64,000 bases of DNA, taken from positions 62,001-126,000 of the forward strand of contig DATJVY010000117.1 of NCBI GenBank assembly GCA_035501615.1, in the 5' to 3' direction. Position numbers and translations under genes: made by a program. Below are positions 43,837 to 51,718 of this stretch, one piece after another. Within the stretch, counting starts at the first letter, position 1. Every line of letters begins with the position of its first letter. The notes beneath the pieces are model-generated. The model did not search any database, was not told the origin of the DNA, and saw only the letters and a program-made list of their open reading frames with translations. Source of the stretch: RPRB01 sp035501615 (GTDB lineage Bacteria; Myxococcota; Myxococcia; Myxococcales; Myxococcaceae).

Positions 43837-44300
43837 GGCCCAGGTTCCCGGAACCACTCGGAGAGCGGCCGGGGACCTGGCTCGTCCGGGCGAACCGAGC
43901 GGGCGACACCCTCGAGCCGGCGCTGGAGCAGGTCCATCTCCTCCACCGGTTCGTGCCCCGGGCGGGTCGCCCTGTGACAGAAGTAGGTCCGGCATCCGAG
44001 CGGCCGGACGGCGTACACCGTGCAACGGCGCCCCTCGTCGTCGAGGAAGGGGCAGCCCCCGTCCGCACGCGGGGGCGGGAGGGCGGGGACGGCGCGGCGC
44101 ACGGCGTCCCACTCCACGCCCCAGAGCCAGGGCTCCCGGCCCCGCCTGGAGAGCTGGCAGCACTCGGCCGTGCCCGGGCAGCGGAACCCGGCCCAGGCGG
44201 CATCCGCCCGCCGGTACAGTCCCTCGAGCGCGCGGGCGGCGGCGCGTGCGGCATGGGCCCGCCGGGCGTCCGCCGGGGACCAGGTCCGTGCCCCGCTCAC
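43833..44300 (-). CDS. YkgJ-family cysteine-cluster protein
   Basis: A 155-residue protein with the zinc/iron-chelating cluster of the YkgJ family: CPGTAECCQ early and GGCPFLDDEGRRCTVYAVRPLGCR plus YFC later. The family is thought to bind zinc or an iron-sulfur centre. The frame is open further upstream, but the GTG at 44300 overlaps the stop of the preceding lipoprotein gene (GTGA), which I take as the start. Confidence 0.82.
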   Translation of the reverse strand: MSGARTWSPADARRAHAARAAARALEGLYRRADAAWAGFRCPGTAECCQLSRRGREPWLWGVEWDAVRRAVPALPPPRADGGCPFLDDEGRRCTVYAVRPLGCRTYFCHRATRPGHEPVEEMDLLQRRLEGVARSVRPDEPGPRPLSEWFREPGP

Positions 44301-44536
44301 GGGGTGCCTCCGTCGGCCGGGCCCGGGCCTCCGCAGGACAGGCCGGAGGGGCACTGCGACGGCAGGACGGAGCGCGCGGGACAGGTCCAGCCGGAGGGGC
44401 CGCACACAGCCGGGACACCGATGTCGCTCCGGCACCCCTCCGGGCAGCAGTAGACCGCCACCGGCGTGTCGCAGGGAGTGTTGCAGCCGCCGGTCAGGCC
44501 TCCCAGCAACGAGACCGCCAGCGTCCAGCTCCGCAC
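44297..44536 (-). CDS. Small Cys-rich lipoprotein
   Basis: A 79-residue predicted lipoprotein: signal RSWTLAVSLLGGLTGGC with Cys18, then a short mature part containing nine more cysteines (CDTPVAVYCCPEGC, CGPSGWTC, CPSGLSCGG). GGAGGG lies just before the GTG at 44536; an ATG at 44587 would add 17 Pro/Arg-rich residues. It is the first gene of the glycerate-kinase operon and of the same general kind as the frameshifted lipoprotein two genes on. Function unknown. Confidence 0.65.
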   Translation of the reverse strand: MRSWTLAVSLLGGLTGGCNTPCDTPVAVYCCPEGCRSDIGVPAVCGPSGWTCPARSVLPSQCPSGLSCGGPGPADGGTP

Positions 44537-44588
44537 GGGCCCTCCAACGGAGCCGGGGCGCCGGGAGGGTCGAGGGGACGACCGCACC

Positions 44589-45851
44589 TCAGTCCACCGC
44601 CCGGAGGACGTAGAACTTCAGATAGCGCGTCTCGCGCAGCGCCGTCAGTACCGGGTGGTCCCGCGCCGCTCCCCGGCGCTCGACGATCTGCACCCGCCGG
44701 CGCGCATCCGCAGCCGCCGAGGCCAGCATCGCCTCGAAGCGCTCCTCGTCGACGTGGTAGGTGCAGCTGGCGGTCATGAGGATGCCCCCCGGGGCGAGGA
44801 GCTGCAGCGCCCGGAGGTTGATCTCCTTGTAGCCGCGCACCGCGGACTCGACGGCGTCCTTGTTCTTCGCGAACGAGGGGGGGTCGAGGACGATGGTGTC
44901 GAACCTGCGGTCCTCGTCCACCGCGTCCCGGAGGAAGTCGAAGGCGTTGGCCGCCACCACCTCCACGTTCTGGAACCCGTTCCGCTCGACGTTCCTCCGG
45001 AGCGACGCGCAGGCCTGCTCGGAGATCTCCACCGCCGTGACGCGCGTGGCCCGGGTGGCGAGCTGGAGCGCGAACCCCCCCAGGTAGGAGAAGCAGTCCA
45101 GCGCCTCGCCGCGGGCGTAGCCCGCCGACAGCTGGTGGTTCTCGCGCTGATCGAGGAAGGCGCCGGTCTTCTGCCCCGCCTGCACGTCGGCGGAGAGGCG
45201 CACCAGCCCCTCGGAGTACTCCACTCGCTCCGGCACCTCCCCCCGGAGGACGGCGCGTCGCGGCTCGAGCCCCTCCAGCACCCGGACGTTCACGTCGGAC
45301 CGGTCCATCACTCCCCGGGGACGGAAGTGCGCGACCAGGAGGTCGGTGAGGAGCTCGCGGCGCGCCTCGGTGGCCTGCACCAGGAACTGGACGGAGAGGA
45401 TGTCGCCGTACCGGTCGACCACCAGGCCGGGGAGGAGGTCGGCCTCTCCGTGGACCGCGCGGTACGTCGTCTCGTCGGGATAGAGCGCCCGGCGGAGCGT
45501 GTCGGCCTGCGCGATGCGGGAGGCGAACAGCTCGGGTCCGACCGCCACGTCGTCGAAGGACATCCAGCGCAGCGCGATCTTCGAGCTCGAGGAGTAGAAC
45601 GCCTTTCCCAGGAACCACCCCCGGCCGTCCACCACGCGCACCACCTCGCCGCCGCCCAGCGGCGGGAGGGCGGCCAGGTCGGCCCGGTAGATCCACGGGT
45701 GACCGGACTGCCAGCGCTCGGTGCCGCGGGGCGTGAGCGCGACCTGGGGCGTCCCATCCGGACCGGCGAGCGGAGGCGGCGGCAGCGGACGCCCGGGACG
45801 GGGGCCGCGGCGCGGCGGGCGGGGCGCTCGGTGAGGACGGCTCGGCGGCAT
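44589..45851 (-). CDS. rlmI: RlmI-like 23S rRNA (cytosine-5) methyltransferase
   Basis: A 420-residue SAM-dependent methyltransferase. A Pro/Arg-rich N-terminal tail precedes a PUA-like domain (SGHPWIYRADLAAL, GRGWFLGKAFYS). A central domain with DVNVRVLEGLEP and GAFLDQREN follows, then the Rossmann domain with LDCFSYLGGFALQLA, VEISEQA and the catalytic-region VLDPPSFAKN and TASCTYHV. This layout matches RlmI (m5C1962). The ATG at 45851 is the likely start; the frame beyond is not protein-like. Confidence 0.85.
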   Translation of the reverse strand: MPPSRPHRAPRPPRRGPRPGRPLPPPPLAGPDGTPQVALTPRGTERWQSGHPWIYRADLAALPPLGGGEVVRVVDGRGWFLGKAFYSSSSKIALRWMSFDDVAVGPELFASRIAQADTLRRALYPDETTYRAVHGEADLLPGLVVDRYGDILSVQFLVQATEARRELLTDLLVAHFRPRGVMDRSDVNVRVLEGLEPRRAVLRGEVPERVEYSEGLVRLSADVQAGQKTGAFLDQRENHQLSAGYARGEALDCFSYLGGFALQLATRATRVTAVEISEQACASLRRNVERNGFQNVEVVAANAFDFLRDAVDEDRRFDTIVLDPPSFAKNKDAVESAVRGYKEINLRALQLLAPGGILMTASCTYHVDEERFEAMLASAAADARRRVQIVERRGAARDHPVLTALRETRYLKFYVLRAVD

Positions 45852-46004
45852 GGTGACGGGGGGAGACTGCGCGGGTCGGTCGGATGATTGCGCCGCAATC
45901 GCGGACCAGGTCAAGGAGCGAGGAGGGGAGCGGGGCTCGGGTCCCGAGACCCGACGAGCGACGCGGAGTTCGTCCGCGAGGGCAAGCAAGGGCAATCGTC
46001 CCGC

Positions 46005-46943
46005 TCAGGTTCCGCGGTGGGCACGCGCGATGCGCCAGCAGCGGTGGACGTCGCGCTGGTGGAAGTCCGGCGGAAGGCTTCGTGGCGTCAGCTCCTCGAA
46101 GCGGGCCTGCAGGCCCTCCGGCTCGAGTCGGAATCCCTTGTAGTTGGTCGAGAAGTACAGCACTCCGTCCGGCGCGAGCAGCCCGAGGGCGCGCTCCAGC
46201 AGGTGGCGGTGGTCACGCTGCACGTTGAAGTCGCCCCGCATGCCCTTGCTGGTGGAGTGCGGCGGCGGGTCGAGCACGACCAGGTCCCACTGCCCGCGCG
46301 TCTCGTCCAGCCAGCGGAGGCAATCGGCCCGGACCAGCGCGTGGGCCTCGCCCCGGATGGCGTTCAGCGCGAGGTTGCGTCCCGCCCAGTCGAGATAGGT
46401 GGCGGAGAGGTCGACGGTGGTCGTGGCGCGGGCTCCCCCGGTCGCCGCCGCCACCGTGAAGCTGCCGGTGTAGGCGAAGAGGTTGAGCATCCGCCGGCCG
46501 CCGCTCTCCGCGCGGACCCGGGCGCGGGTGTTCCGGTGGTCCAGGAAGAGTCCGGTGTCCAGCCGGTCCGAGAGGTTGACCACGAATCGCAGTGGCCCCT
46601 CCTGGACCTCGAACTCGGCCCCGGTCTCCGACAGGCGTCCGTAGCGTGGGCGGCCCCACGGTTGTGGCGCGTGGGTCTTGGTGAAGACCAGGCCCGGCTC
46701 GACCTCGAGCACGTCCACCACCGCCTGGAGCACCGCCTCGCGCCCGGGGTGGCCCCCGGCCGCACGGTGCGCCCGCCGCGGGTACTCGACCAGGTGGACC
46801 GCGGGGCCGTAGCGCTCGACCACGAAGGGATACTCGGGGATGTCGCGGTCGTAGACCCGCCACGCCGTCACGTCCGCGCGCTCCGCCCACCGGCCGAGGT
46901 GGCGAGCGTTCTTCCGGAGGCGGTCGTGGAATGCCGACGACAT
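46005..46943 (-). CDS. RlmK-like class I SAM methyltransferase
   Basis: A 312-residue methyltransferase matching the C-terminal (RlmK, m7G2069) half of E. coli RlmKL: FHDRLRKNARHLGRWA at the start, AWRVYDRDIPEYP, GLFLDHRNTRARV, LNLFAYTGSFTVAAA (SAM site) and LVVLDPPPHSTSKGMRG. The RlmL half is absent here, so this organism uses a stand-alone RlmK. It lies next to the RlmI-like gene on the same strand. The start at 46943 is 29 bp from the divergent udgX. Confidence 0.85.
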   Translation of the reverse strand: MSSAFHDRLRKNARHLGRWAERADVTAWRVYDRDIPEYPFVVERYGPAVHLVEYPRRAHRAAGGHPGREAVLQAVVDVLEVEPGLVFTKTHAPQPWGRPRYGRLSETGAEFEVQEGPLRFVVNLSDRLDTGLFLDHRNTRARVRAESGGRRMLNLFAYTGSFTVAAATGGARATTTVDLSATYLDWAGRNLALNAIRGEAHALVRADCLRWLDETRGQWDLVVLDPPPHSTSKGMRGDFNVQRDHRHLLERALGLLAPDGVLYFSTNYKGFRLEPEGLQARFEELTPRSLPPDFHQRDVHRCWRIARAHRGT

Positions 46944-46972
46944 GGGCTCTCGAAGGTGCTTACCCTTCGACC

Positions 46973-47644
46973 ATGCCGCCGCGCACGCCGAAGACGACCG
47001 CGGCACCCTGGGTGCCCGAGCACGCCGGGCTGGCCGAGCTGCAGCGCGCGGCCCGCGACTGCCAGGGATGCGACCTCTTCCGGCATGCCACCCAGACCGT
47101 CTTCGGCGAGGGTCCCAGCCACCCGGACCTGGTCCTGGTCGGCGAGCAGCCCGGCGACCGCGAGGACCTGGAGGGCCACCCCTTCGTCGGACCCGCCGGG
47201 AAGGTGCTGGACGAGGCGCTCGTCGCCGTGGGCATCGACCGGCGCCGTGCCTACGTGACGAACGTAGTGAAGCACTTCAAGTGGCAGCGCAGCTCGGGGA
47301 AGCGGCGCATCCACTCGAAGCCCGACCAGCTCGAGATCCAGGCCTGCCGTCCCTGGCTCGAGGCGGAGCTCTCGGTGCTCCGACCTCGCGCGCTGGTCTG
47401 CCTCGGCTCCACCGCGGCCCAGGCGCTGCTGGGCCACGGCTTCCGGGTGACGCAGCGCCGGGGCGAGTGGATCTCCTCCTCGCTCGCGCCGCACGTGCTG
47501 GCCACGGTGCATCCCTCGTCCGTCCTCCGGGCGCCGGACGAGGCGGCGCGGGCGGAAGCGATGGAGGCCTTCATCCGCGATCTGCGTCCGGTGGCGCTGC
47601 TCCTCGCTTCACCGGGGACGCGCTCAGCATCACCTGGGTCCTGA
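46973..47644 (+). CDS. udgX: UdgX-type uracil-DNA glycosylase
   Basis: A 223-residue family 4-like uracil-DNA glycosylase with the two UdgX signatures: GEQPGDREDLEGHPFVGPAG (57-76, where family 4 has GEAPG) and the insertion VKHFKWQRSSGKRRIH (99-114). In the mycobacterial enzyme the His of KRRIH forms a covalent bond with the abasic sugar after uracil excision; here it is His114. Cys30, Cys33, Cys125 and Cys143 fit the [4Fe-4S] ligands. HPSSVLR (180-186) is the C-terminal motif. It overlaps the convergent CHAD gene by 74 bp. Confidence 0.92.
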   Translation: MPPRTPKTTAAPWVPEHAGLAELQRAARDCQGCDLFRHATQTVFGEGPSHPDLVLVGEQPGDREDLEGHPFVGPAGKVLDEALVAVGIDRRRAYVTNVVKHFKWQRSSGKRRIHSKPDQLEIQACRPWLEAELSVLRPRALVCLGSTAAQALLGHGFRVTQRRGEWISSSLAPHVLATVHPSSVLRAPDEAARAEAMEAFIRDLRPVALLLASPGTRSASPGS

Positions 47645-48494
47645 GCGCGATCGCCTCGTCCTCCCAGACCTCCAGCGCCCGGAGCACGTCCTGCGCCTGG
47701 CGATCGCGATCCGTCCGGAGCCGGCCGAGCAGCGCGTCCGTTCCCTCCGCGCTCCCGTTGGCGTGGGCGTCGATCAGCTCCAGCCTCACGTCGGTGTCGT
47801 GGAGCGCCCCGAGCGACTCCTGGAGGAGAACCAGGCTGCCGAGGATCTCGGCAACCTCGTCGGGCATCGCCGCCTCCAGGAGCTCCACCGAGTAGCGGTA
47901 GCGCTTCACCGTCTTCCGCAGCTCGTGCATCGGCATGGGCGAGGGATCCTGCTGGGCCTCGATGACCCGGGCCTCGAGCTCCTCCAGCTCCTCGATCAGC
48001 CGCTCGCGCGTCCGGTGGCCCCCGAGCTTCCCGGGGACGGCGAGCCCGTCCAGCCGGCCGAGCGCGGCGGGTCCTCGCTCCTGCCAGCGGGGAATCGCGG
48101 CGCGGAGGGCGTCGGTCGCTCCCGGCAGCTGGCCCGCGAGGTGCTGCCGGACGTGGCGGAGCGCGGTGCGCTCCAGCGGAGCCGCCTGGTCGCTCATCTT
48201 CCCGAAGGCCGCCAGCTGCACGTGCAAGTCGCGGACGCCGCCCAGGGCGTCCTGGAGCTCCCGGATCTCGCGATCCGCGCGCCGCGTCCGCTTGCCTCCG
48301 CCGAACAGCGCCAGGGTCGACCGCAGCCGCCGGCTTGCCACCCGCGTGTCGTGGACCTGCTCCGGGCCGAGCTTGGTTCCCAGCTTCGCCAGGTGGCGGC
48401 GCAGATCCCCCAGCCTGGCGCCGAGCAGCGCCCGGGCGGCCTCCGGCATCGGCGTCGCGGGGCCGAGCCCGCGGACGGGGGTGGGCTTCGCCAT
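47571..48494 (-). CDS. CHAD-domain protein
   Basis: A 307-residue helical protein with the conserved histidine/basic features of CHAD domains: VHDTRVASRRLRSTL near residue 47, the repeat MHELRKTVKRYRYSVELLE near residue 208, and ALHDTDVRLELID after it. CHAD domains bind inorganic polyphosphate and can localise to polyphosphate granules. No CYTH domain is present. The gene ends inside the 3' end of udgX and is four bases from the aldo/keto reductase stop upstream. Confidence 0.88.
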   Translation of the reverse strand: MAKPTPVRGLGPATPMPEAARALLGARLGDLRRHLAKLGTKLGPEQVHDTRVASRRLRSTLALFGGGKRTRRADREIRELQDALGGVRDLHVQLAAFGKMSDQAAPLERTALRHVRQHLAGQLPGATDALRAAIPRWQERGPAALGRLDGLAVPGKLGGHRTRERLIEELEELEARVIEAQQDPSPMPMHELRKTVKRYRYSVELLEAAMPDEVAEILGSLVLLQESLGALHDTDVRLELIDAHANGSAEGTDALLGRLRTDRDRQAQDVLRALEVWEDEAIALRTQVMLSASPVKRGAAPPDADRG

Positions 48495-48497
48495 GGG

Positions 48498-49358
48498 TCA
48501 ACCGCGGTCGAGCGCCGCCATCTCCGCGTCGTCGAGCGAGAGCGCGGCCGCCGCCACGTTCTCCTCCAGGTGCTCGACGGACGACGTTCCGGGGATGGGC
48601 AGCATCACCGGAGATTTCAGCAGTAGCCACGCCAGGGCCACCTGCGCCGGCGTCGCCCCGTGCGCCCTGGCCGCCCGGTCCAGCGGGCCGCCCGGACGCG
48701 TCAGGTCGCCGGCGCCCACCGGGTACCAGGGAAGGAATCCCAGGCCATCGCGCGCACAGAGCTGGAGGACGTCCTCCGAGGCGCGGTCCGACAGGTTGTA
48801 CCGGTTCTGCACCGAGACGATGGGCACCAGCGCCCGCGCTCGCTGCAGCTGATCCACGCCGACGTTGGACAGACCGATGTGGCGAATCTTCCCCTCGCTC
48901 CGCAGCTTGATGAGCTCGCCGAGCGAGTCCTCCATCGGGACCTTCGCGTCCACGGCGTGCAGCTGGTAGAGGTCGATCCGCTCCACGCGGAGCCGGGCGA
49001 GGCTTCCCTCGCACGCCTTGCGCAGGTGCGCCGGGCGCCCGTTGCGATGCCACTGGCCCGGCCCGCTCCGGGTCAGCCCGCCCTTGGTCGCGATGACCAG
49101 CCCGGGCGGGTAGGGGTGGAGCGCCTCGGCGATGATCCGCTCGCTCACCTCGGGCCCGTACGAGTCGGCGGTGTCGATGAGGTTCACCCCCAGCTCGACT
49201 GCGCGCCGGAGCACGGCGTGTGCCCGGGCGCGGTCCGGCGGCTCGCCCCAGATGCCCTGACCGGTGAGACGCATCGCCCCGAAGCCCATCCGGCGGACGG
49301 TGAGGTCGCCTCCCAGGGTCATCGAGCCTGCTGCAGCAGCGGGGAGATCACGGGCCAT
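48498..49358 (-). CDS. Aldo/keto reductase
   Basis: A 286-residue NADPH-dependent aldo/keto reductase. The catalytic tetrad is visible as Asp and Tyr in LIDTADSYGP, Lys in VIATKGG and His in IDLYQLH. The barrel ends with PVMLPIPGTSSVEHLEENV for the cofactor phosphate. It belongs to the YdbC/AKR11-13-like group by overall pattern. Likely in one transcript with the CHAD gene; substrate unknown. Confidence 0.9.
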   Translation of the reverse strand: MARDLPAAAAGSMTLGGDLTVRRMGFGAMRLTGQGIWGEPPDRARAHAVLRRAVELGVNLIDTADSYGPEVSERIIAEALHPYPPGLVIATKGGLTRSGPGQWHRNGRPAHLRKACEGSLARLRVERIDLYQLHAVDAKVPMEDSLGELIKLRSEGKIRHIGLSNVGVDQLQRARALVPIVSVQNRYNLSDRASEDVLQLCARDGLGFLPWYPVGAGDLTRPGGPLDRAARAHGATPAQVALAWLLLKSPVMLPIPGTSSVEHLEENVAAAALSLDDAEMAALDRG

Positions 49359-49461
49359 CGGGGTGTCCCTTCCTAGAAGAACCCTCCGGAGGAGTCACGG
49401 GCGCCTCGCTCCGTCCGGGCGGCAGACTGATCTGGCCTTTCATGCGATGGTCCCTCGCGCC

Positions 49462-50604
49462 ATGCGCTTCGACACCCTCGCCATCCATGCCGGCCAGGAG
49501 CCGGATCCCACCACCGGCGCGATCATGACGCCGGTTTACCTCACCTCGACCTACGTCCAGGCTGGCCCGGGCGAGCACAAGGGGTACGAGTACAGCCGCA
49601 CGCGGAACCCCACCCGCACCGCGCTCGAGGGGTGTCTCGCAGCGTTGGAGGGTGCACGGTTCGGGTCGGCGTTCGCCTCGGGCTGCGCGGCCACCGACAC
49701 CCTGATCCACCTGCTCGACGCCGGCGACCACGTCGTCTGCTCGGACGACGTCTACGGCGGCACCTTCCGGCTGTTCGACAAGGTGTTCAAGCGGGTGGGG
49801 CTGTCCTTCAGCTTCGTGGACCTCTCCAGGCCCGGCACGCTCGAGGCGGCGCTCACCCCGAAGACGAAGATGGTCTGGGTGGAGACGCCCACCAACCCGA
49901 CGCTGAAGCTGGTGGACCTGGCACGGGTCGCGGAGATCTGCCGGGCGCGGAAGGTCGTCTCGGTCTGCGACAACACCTTCCTCTCGCCCTACTTCCAGCG
50001 CCCGCTCGAGCACGGCATCGACGTCGTCGTGCACTCCACCACCAAGTACATCAACGGCCACAGCGACACCGTGGGCGGCTTCGTCTGCACCAGCAACCCC
50101 GAGCTCGCCCAGCGCATCTCCTTCCTGCAGAACGCGGTGGGCGGCGTCCCCTCGGCGATGGACAGCTTCCTGGTCCTGCGCGGCGTGAAGACCCTCGGGG
50201 TCCGGATGGCCCGCCACGAGCAGAACGCGACGAAGGTCGCCGAGTTCCTCGTCGGCCACCCCAAGGCCGGCCACGTCGTGTACCCGGGCCTGGCGAGCCA
50301 CCCCCAGCACGCGCTCGCGAAGAGGCAGATGAAGGGCTTCGGCGGGATGCTCACCTTCGAGATCCAGGGAGGGCTCCCGGCGGCGCGGAAGTTCCTCAAG
50401 GCCGTGAAGGTGTTCGCCTGCGCCGAGTCGCTCGGCGGGGTGGAGAGCCTCATCGAGCACCCGGCGATCATGACCCACGCCTCGGTGCCTCCCGAGACCC
50501 GTGCGGCCCTCGGCATCTCCGACGGCTTCATCCGCCTCTCGGTCGGCATCGAGGACCCCCAGGACCTGGTCGACGATCTTGCACAGGCCTTCGCCCAGGC
50601 CTGA
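49462..50604 (+). CDS. Cystathionine gamma-synthase/gamma-lyase family PLP enzyme
   Basis: A 380-residue Cys/Met-metabolism PLP enzyme. It begins MRFDTLAIHAGQEPD and contains YEYSRTRNPTR, FASGCAATDTL and the PLP lysine in HSTTKYINGHSD; AESLGGVESLIEHPA is also conserved. Sequence alone does not separate gamma-synthase (metB), gamma-lyase and O-acylhomoserine sulfhydrylase. With the cystathionine beta-synthase at 62449 a gamma-lyase role in reverse transsulfuration is plausible. An ATG five codons upstream (49447) is an alternative start. Confidence 0.92.
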   Translation: MRFDTLAIHAGQEPDPTTGAIMTPVYLTSTYVQAGPGEHKGYEYSRTRNPTRTALEGCLAALEGARFGSAFASGCAATDTLIHLLDAGDHVVCSDDVYGGTFRLFDKVFKRVGLSFSFVDLSRPGTLEAALTPKTKMVWVETPTNPTLKLVDLARVAEICRARKVVSVCDNTFLSPYFQRPLEHGIDVVVHSTTKYINGHSDTVGGFVCTSNPELAQRISFLQNAVGGVPSAMDSFLVLRGVKTLGVRMARHEQNATKVAEFLVGHPKAGHVVYPGLASHPQHALAKRQMKGFGGMLTFEIQGGLPAARKFLKAVKVFACAESLGGVESLIEHPAIMTHASVPPETRAALGISDGFIRLSVGIEDPQDLVDDLAQAFAQA

Positions 50605-50620
50605 TTCCGCGGGCTTCGCG

Positions 50621-50638
50621 GCGGGCCCGCGGGCCCGC
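50621..50638. terminator. 18-bp GC palindrome after the PLP-enzyme gene
   Basis: GCGGGCCCGCGGGCCCGC is a perfect palindrome 17 bp after the stop. It could end the upstream transcript before the his leader starts. No T tract follows, so the role is uncertain. Confidence 0.35.
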
Positions 50639-50675
50639 TTGCGCCCGCGGGGTTGCCTGGACTAGCTCTGTCCTC

Positions 50676-50762
50676 GTGGTCAGCCAGCTCCATCACCATG
50701 CGCACCATCGGCACGGGCCCGTCGGGTCGGTGCACGCGCATGGCGGTGTGATGACTCGCTGA
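50676..50762 (+). CDS. hisL: his operon leader peptide (His-rich)
   Basis: A 28-codon reading frame starting at GTG 50676 and ending TGA 50760-50762. The peptide contains LHHHAHHRHG: six histidines in eight codons (50691-50714), followed by two more at 50733 and 50739. It sits 98 bp upstream of hisG and just ahead of an antiterminator/terminator pair, exactly the layout of ribosome-mediated his attenuation. No clear Shine-Dalgarno is visible before the GTG, so the exact start is uncertain. Confidence 0.85.
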   Translation: MVSQLHHHAHHRHGPVGSVHAHGGVMTR

Positions 50763-50848
50763 CCCGCCCCCGCTGACACCGAGAGTTCCCGACCGGGCCC
50801 TCCAGGGCACCGCCTCCGTGCGGTGCGCCTCGGGGGCCCTTTGCTTTT
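50715..50848 (+). promoter_or_regulatory. his attenuator (antiterminator and terminator)
   Basis: GGGCCCGTCGGG (50715-50726), right after the His codons, can pair with CCCGACCGGGCCC (50788-50800) with one bulged C: the antiterminator. The last six bases of that partner are also the left foot of a terminator hairpin. GGGCCC (50795-50800) pairs with GGGCCC (50834-50839) and inside it CACCGC (50808-50813) pairs with GCGGTG (50820-50825), followed by TTTGCTTTT (50840-50848). Ribosome stalling at His codons would favour the antiterminator and hisG expression. Confidence 0.82.
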
Positions 50849-50860
50849 CCGGAGACCGTC

Positions 50861-51718
50861 ATGTTGCGCATCGCACTACCGAACAAGGGCAGGCTGGCCG
50901 AGGACGTCCGGGGCGTGTTCGCCGACGCCGGACTGGAGATCCGCGCCAATGGCGACCGGGCGCTCACCGCGTCGCTCGGCGGCGAGTTCGAGGCCATCTT
51001 CGTCCGGAGCCAGGACATCCCCGAGCTGGTCTCGGACGGCGTGGCCGACGCCGGGGTCACCGGCTGGGACCTGGTCTGCGAGACGGGCCGCCCGGTGGAC
51101 GTCCGGCTCGACCTCGAGTTCGGCCGCTGCCGGCTGGTGCTCGCCGCGCGCGAGGACTCGGCCATCTCGCGGGTGGAGCAGCTGCCGGCGGGGACTCGGG
51201 TGGCCACGGTCTTTCCCCGGCTCGCGAGGTCGTTCTTCGGCGAGCGCGGTCAGTCGGTGGAGGTGGTCCCGGTCTCGGGCGCCGCCGAGGTGGCACCGCA
51301 CCTGGGCATCGCCGACGTGGTGGTCGACCTCACCAGCACCGGGAGCACGCTCCGCACCAACGGCCTCCGGGAGGTCTGCACCCTGCTCGAGTCGACGGCG
51401 CGCCTCATCGCCCGTCCGGACCTCGCCCCGGAGCGCGGCCGCGCGCTCGGCGAGCTCGAGGACGCGCTGGCCTCGGTCCTCCGGGCGCGCGGCAGGCGCT
51501 ACCTCATGGCCAACGTCCCTCGCGCGAAGCTCGAGGCGGTCCGCGAGGTCCTCCCCGGCATCAGCGGGCCGACGGTCATCGAGCTCTACGGCGGCGGGCC
51601 GATGGTGGCGGTGCACGCGGTGGTCGCCGAGGTATCGCTCTACCGGACCGTGGCCGCGCTGAAGGCTCTCGGCGGCGAGGGCATCCTGGTCACCCGCATC
51701 GAGAGGCTGCTGCCATGA
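50861..51718 (+). CDS. hisG: ATP phosphoribosyltransferase, long form
   Basis: First step of histidine synthesis: ATP plus PRPP to phosphoribosyl-ATP. The 285-residue protein has RIALPNKGRLAED, DAGVTGWDLV and DVVVDLTSTGSTLRTNGL, plus a C-terminal regulatory domain of about 75 residues (RYLMANVPRAKLEAV, YGGGPMVAVHAVV). It is therefore the long, HisZ-independent, feedback-inhibited form. GGAG lies six bases before the ATG, just beyond the attenuator T tract. ATGA overlap with hisD. Confidence 0.96.
   Translation: MLRIALPNKGRLAEDVRGVFADAGLEIRANGDRALTASLGGEFEAIFVRSQDIPELVSDGVADAGVTGWDLVCETGRPVDVRLDLEFGRCRLVLAAREDSAISRVEQLPAGTRVATVFPRLARSFFGERGQSVEVVPVSGAAEVAPHLGIADVVVDLTSTGSTLRTNGLREVCTLLESTARLIARPDLAPERGRALGELEDALASVLRARGRRYLMANVPRAKLEAVREVLPGISGPTVIELYGGGPMVAVHAVVAEVSLYRTVAALKALGGEGILVTRIERLLP

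Noticed and set aside
49359..49461. Possible SAM- or SAH-type riboswitch upstream of the cystathionine gamma-synthase-type gene
   Set aside because: The 103-bp gap has a short CTCCGGAG palindrome but I could not build a known riboswitch core; a covariance-model search would be needed to revive it.
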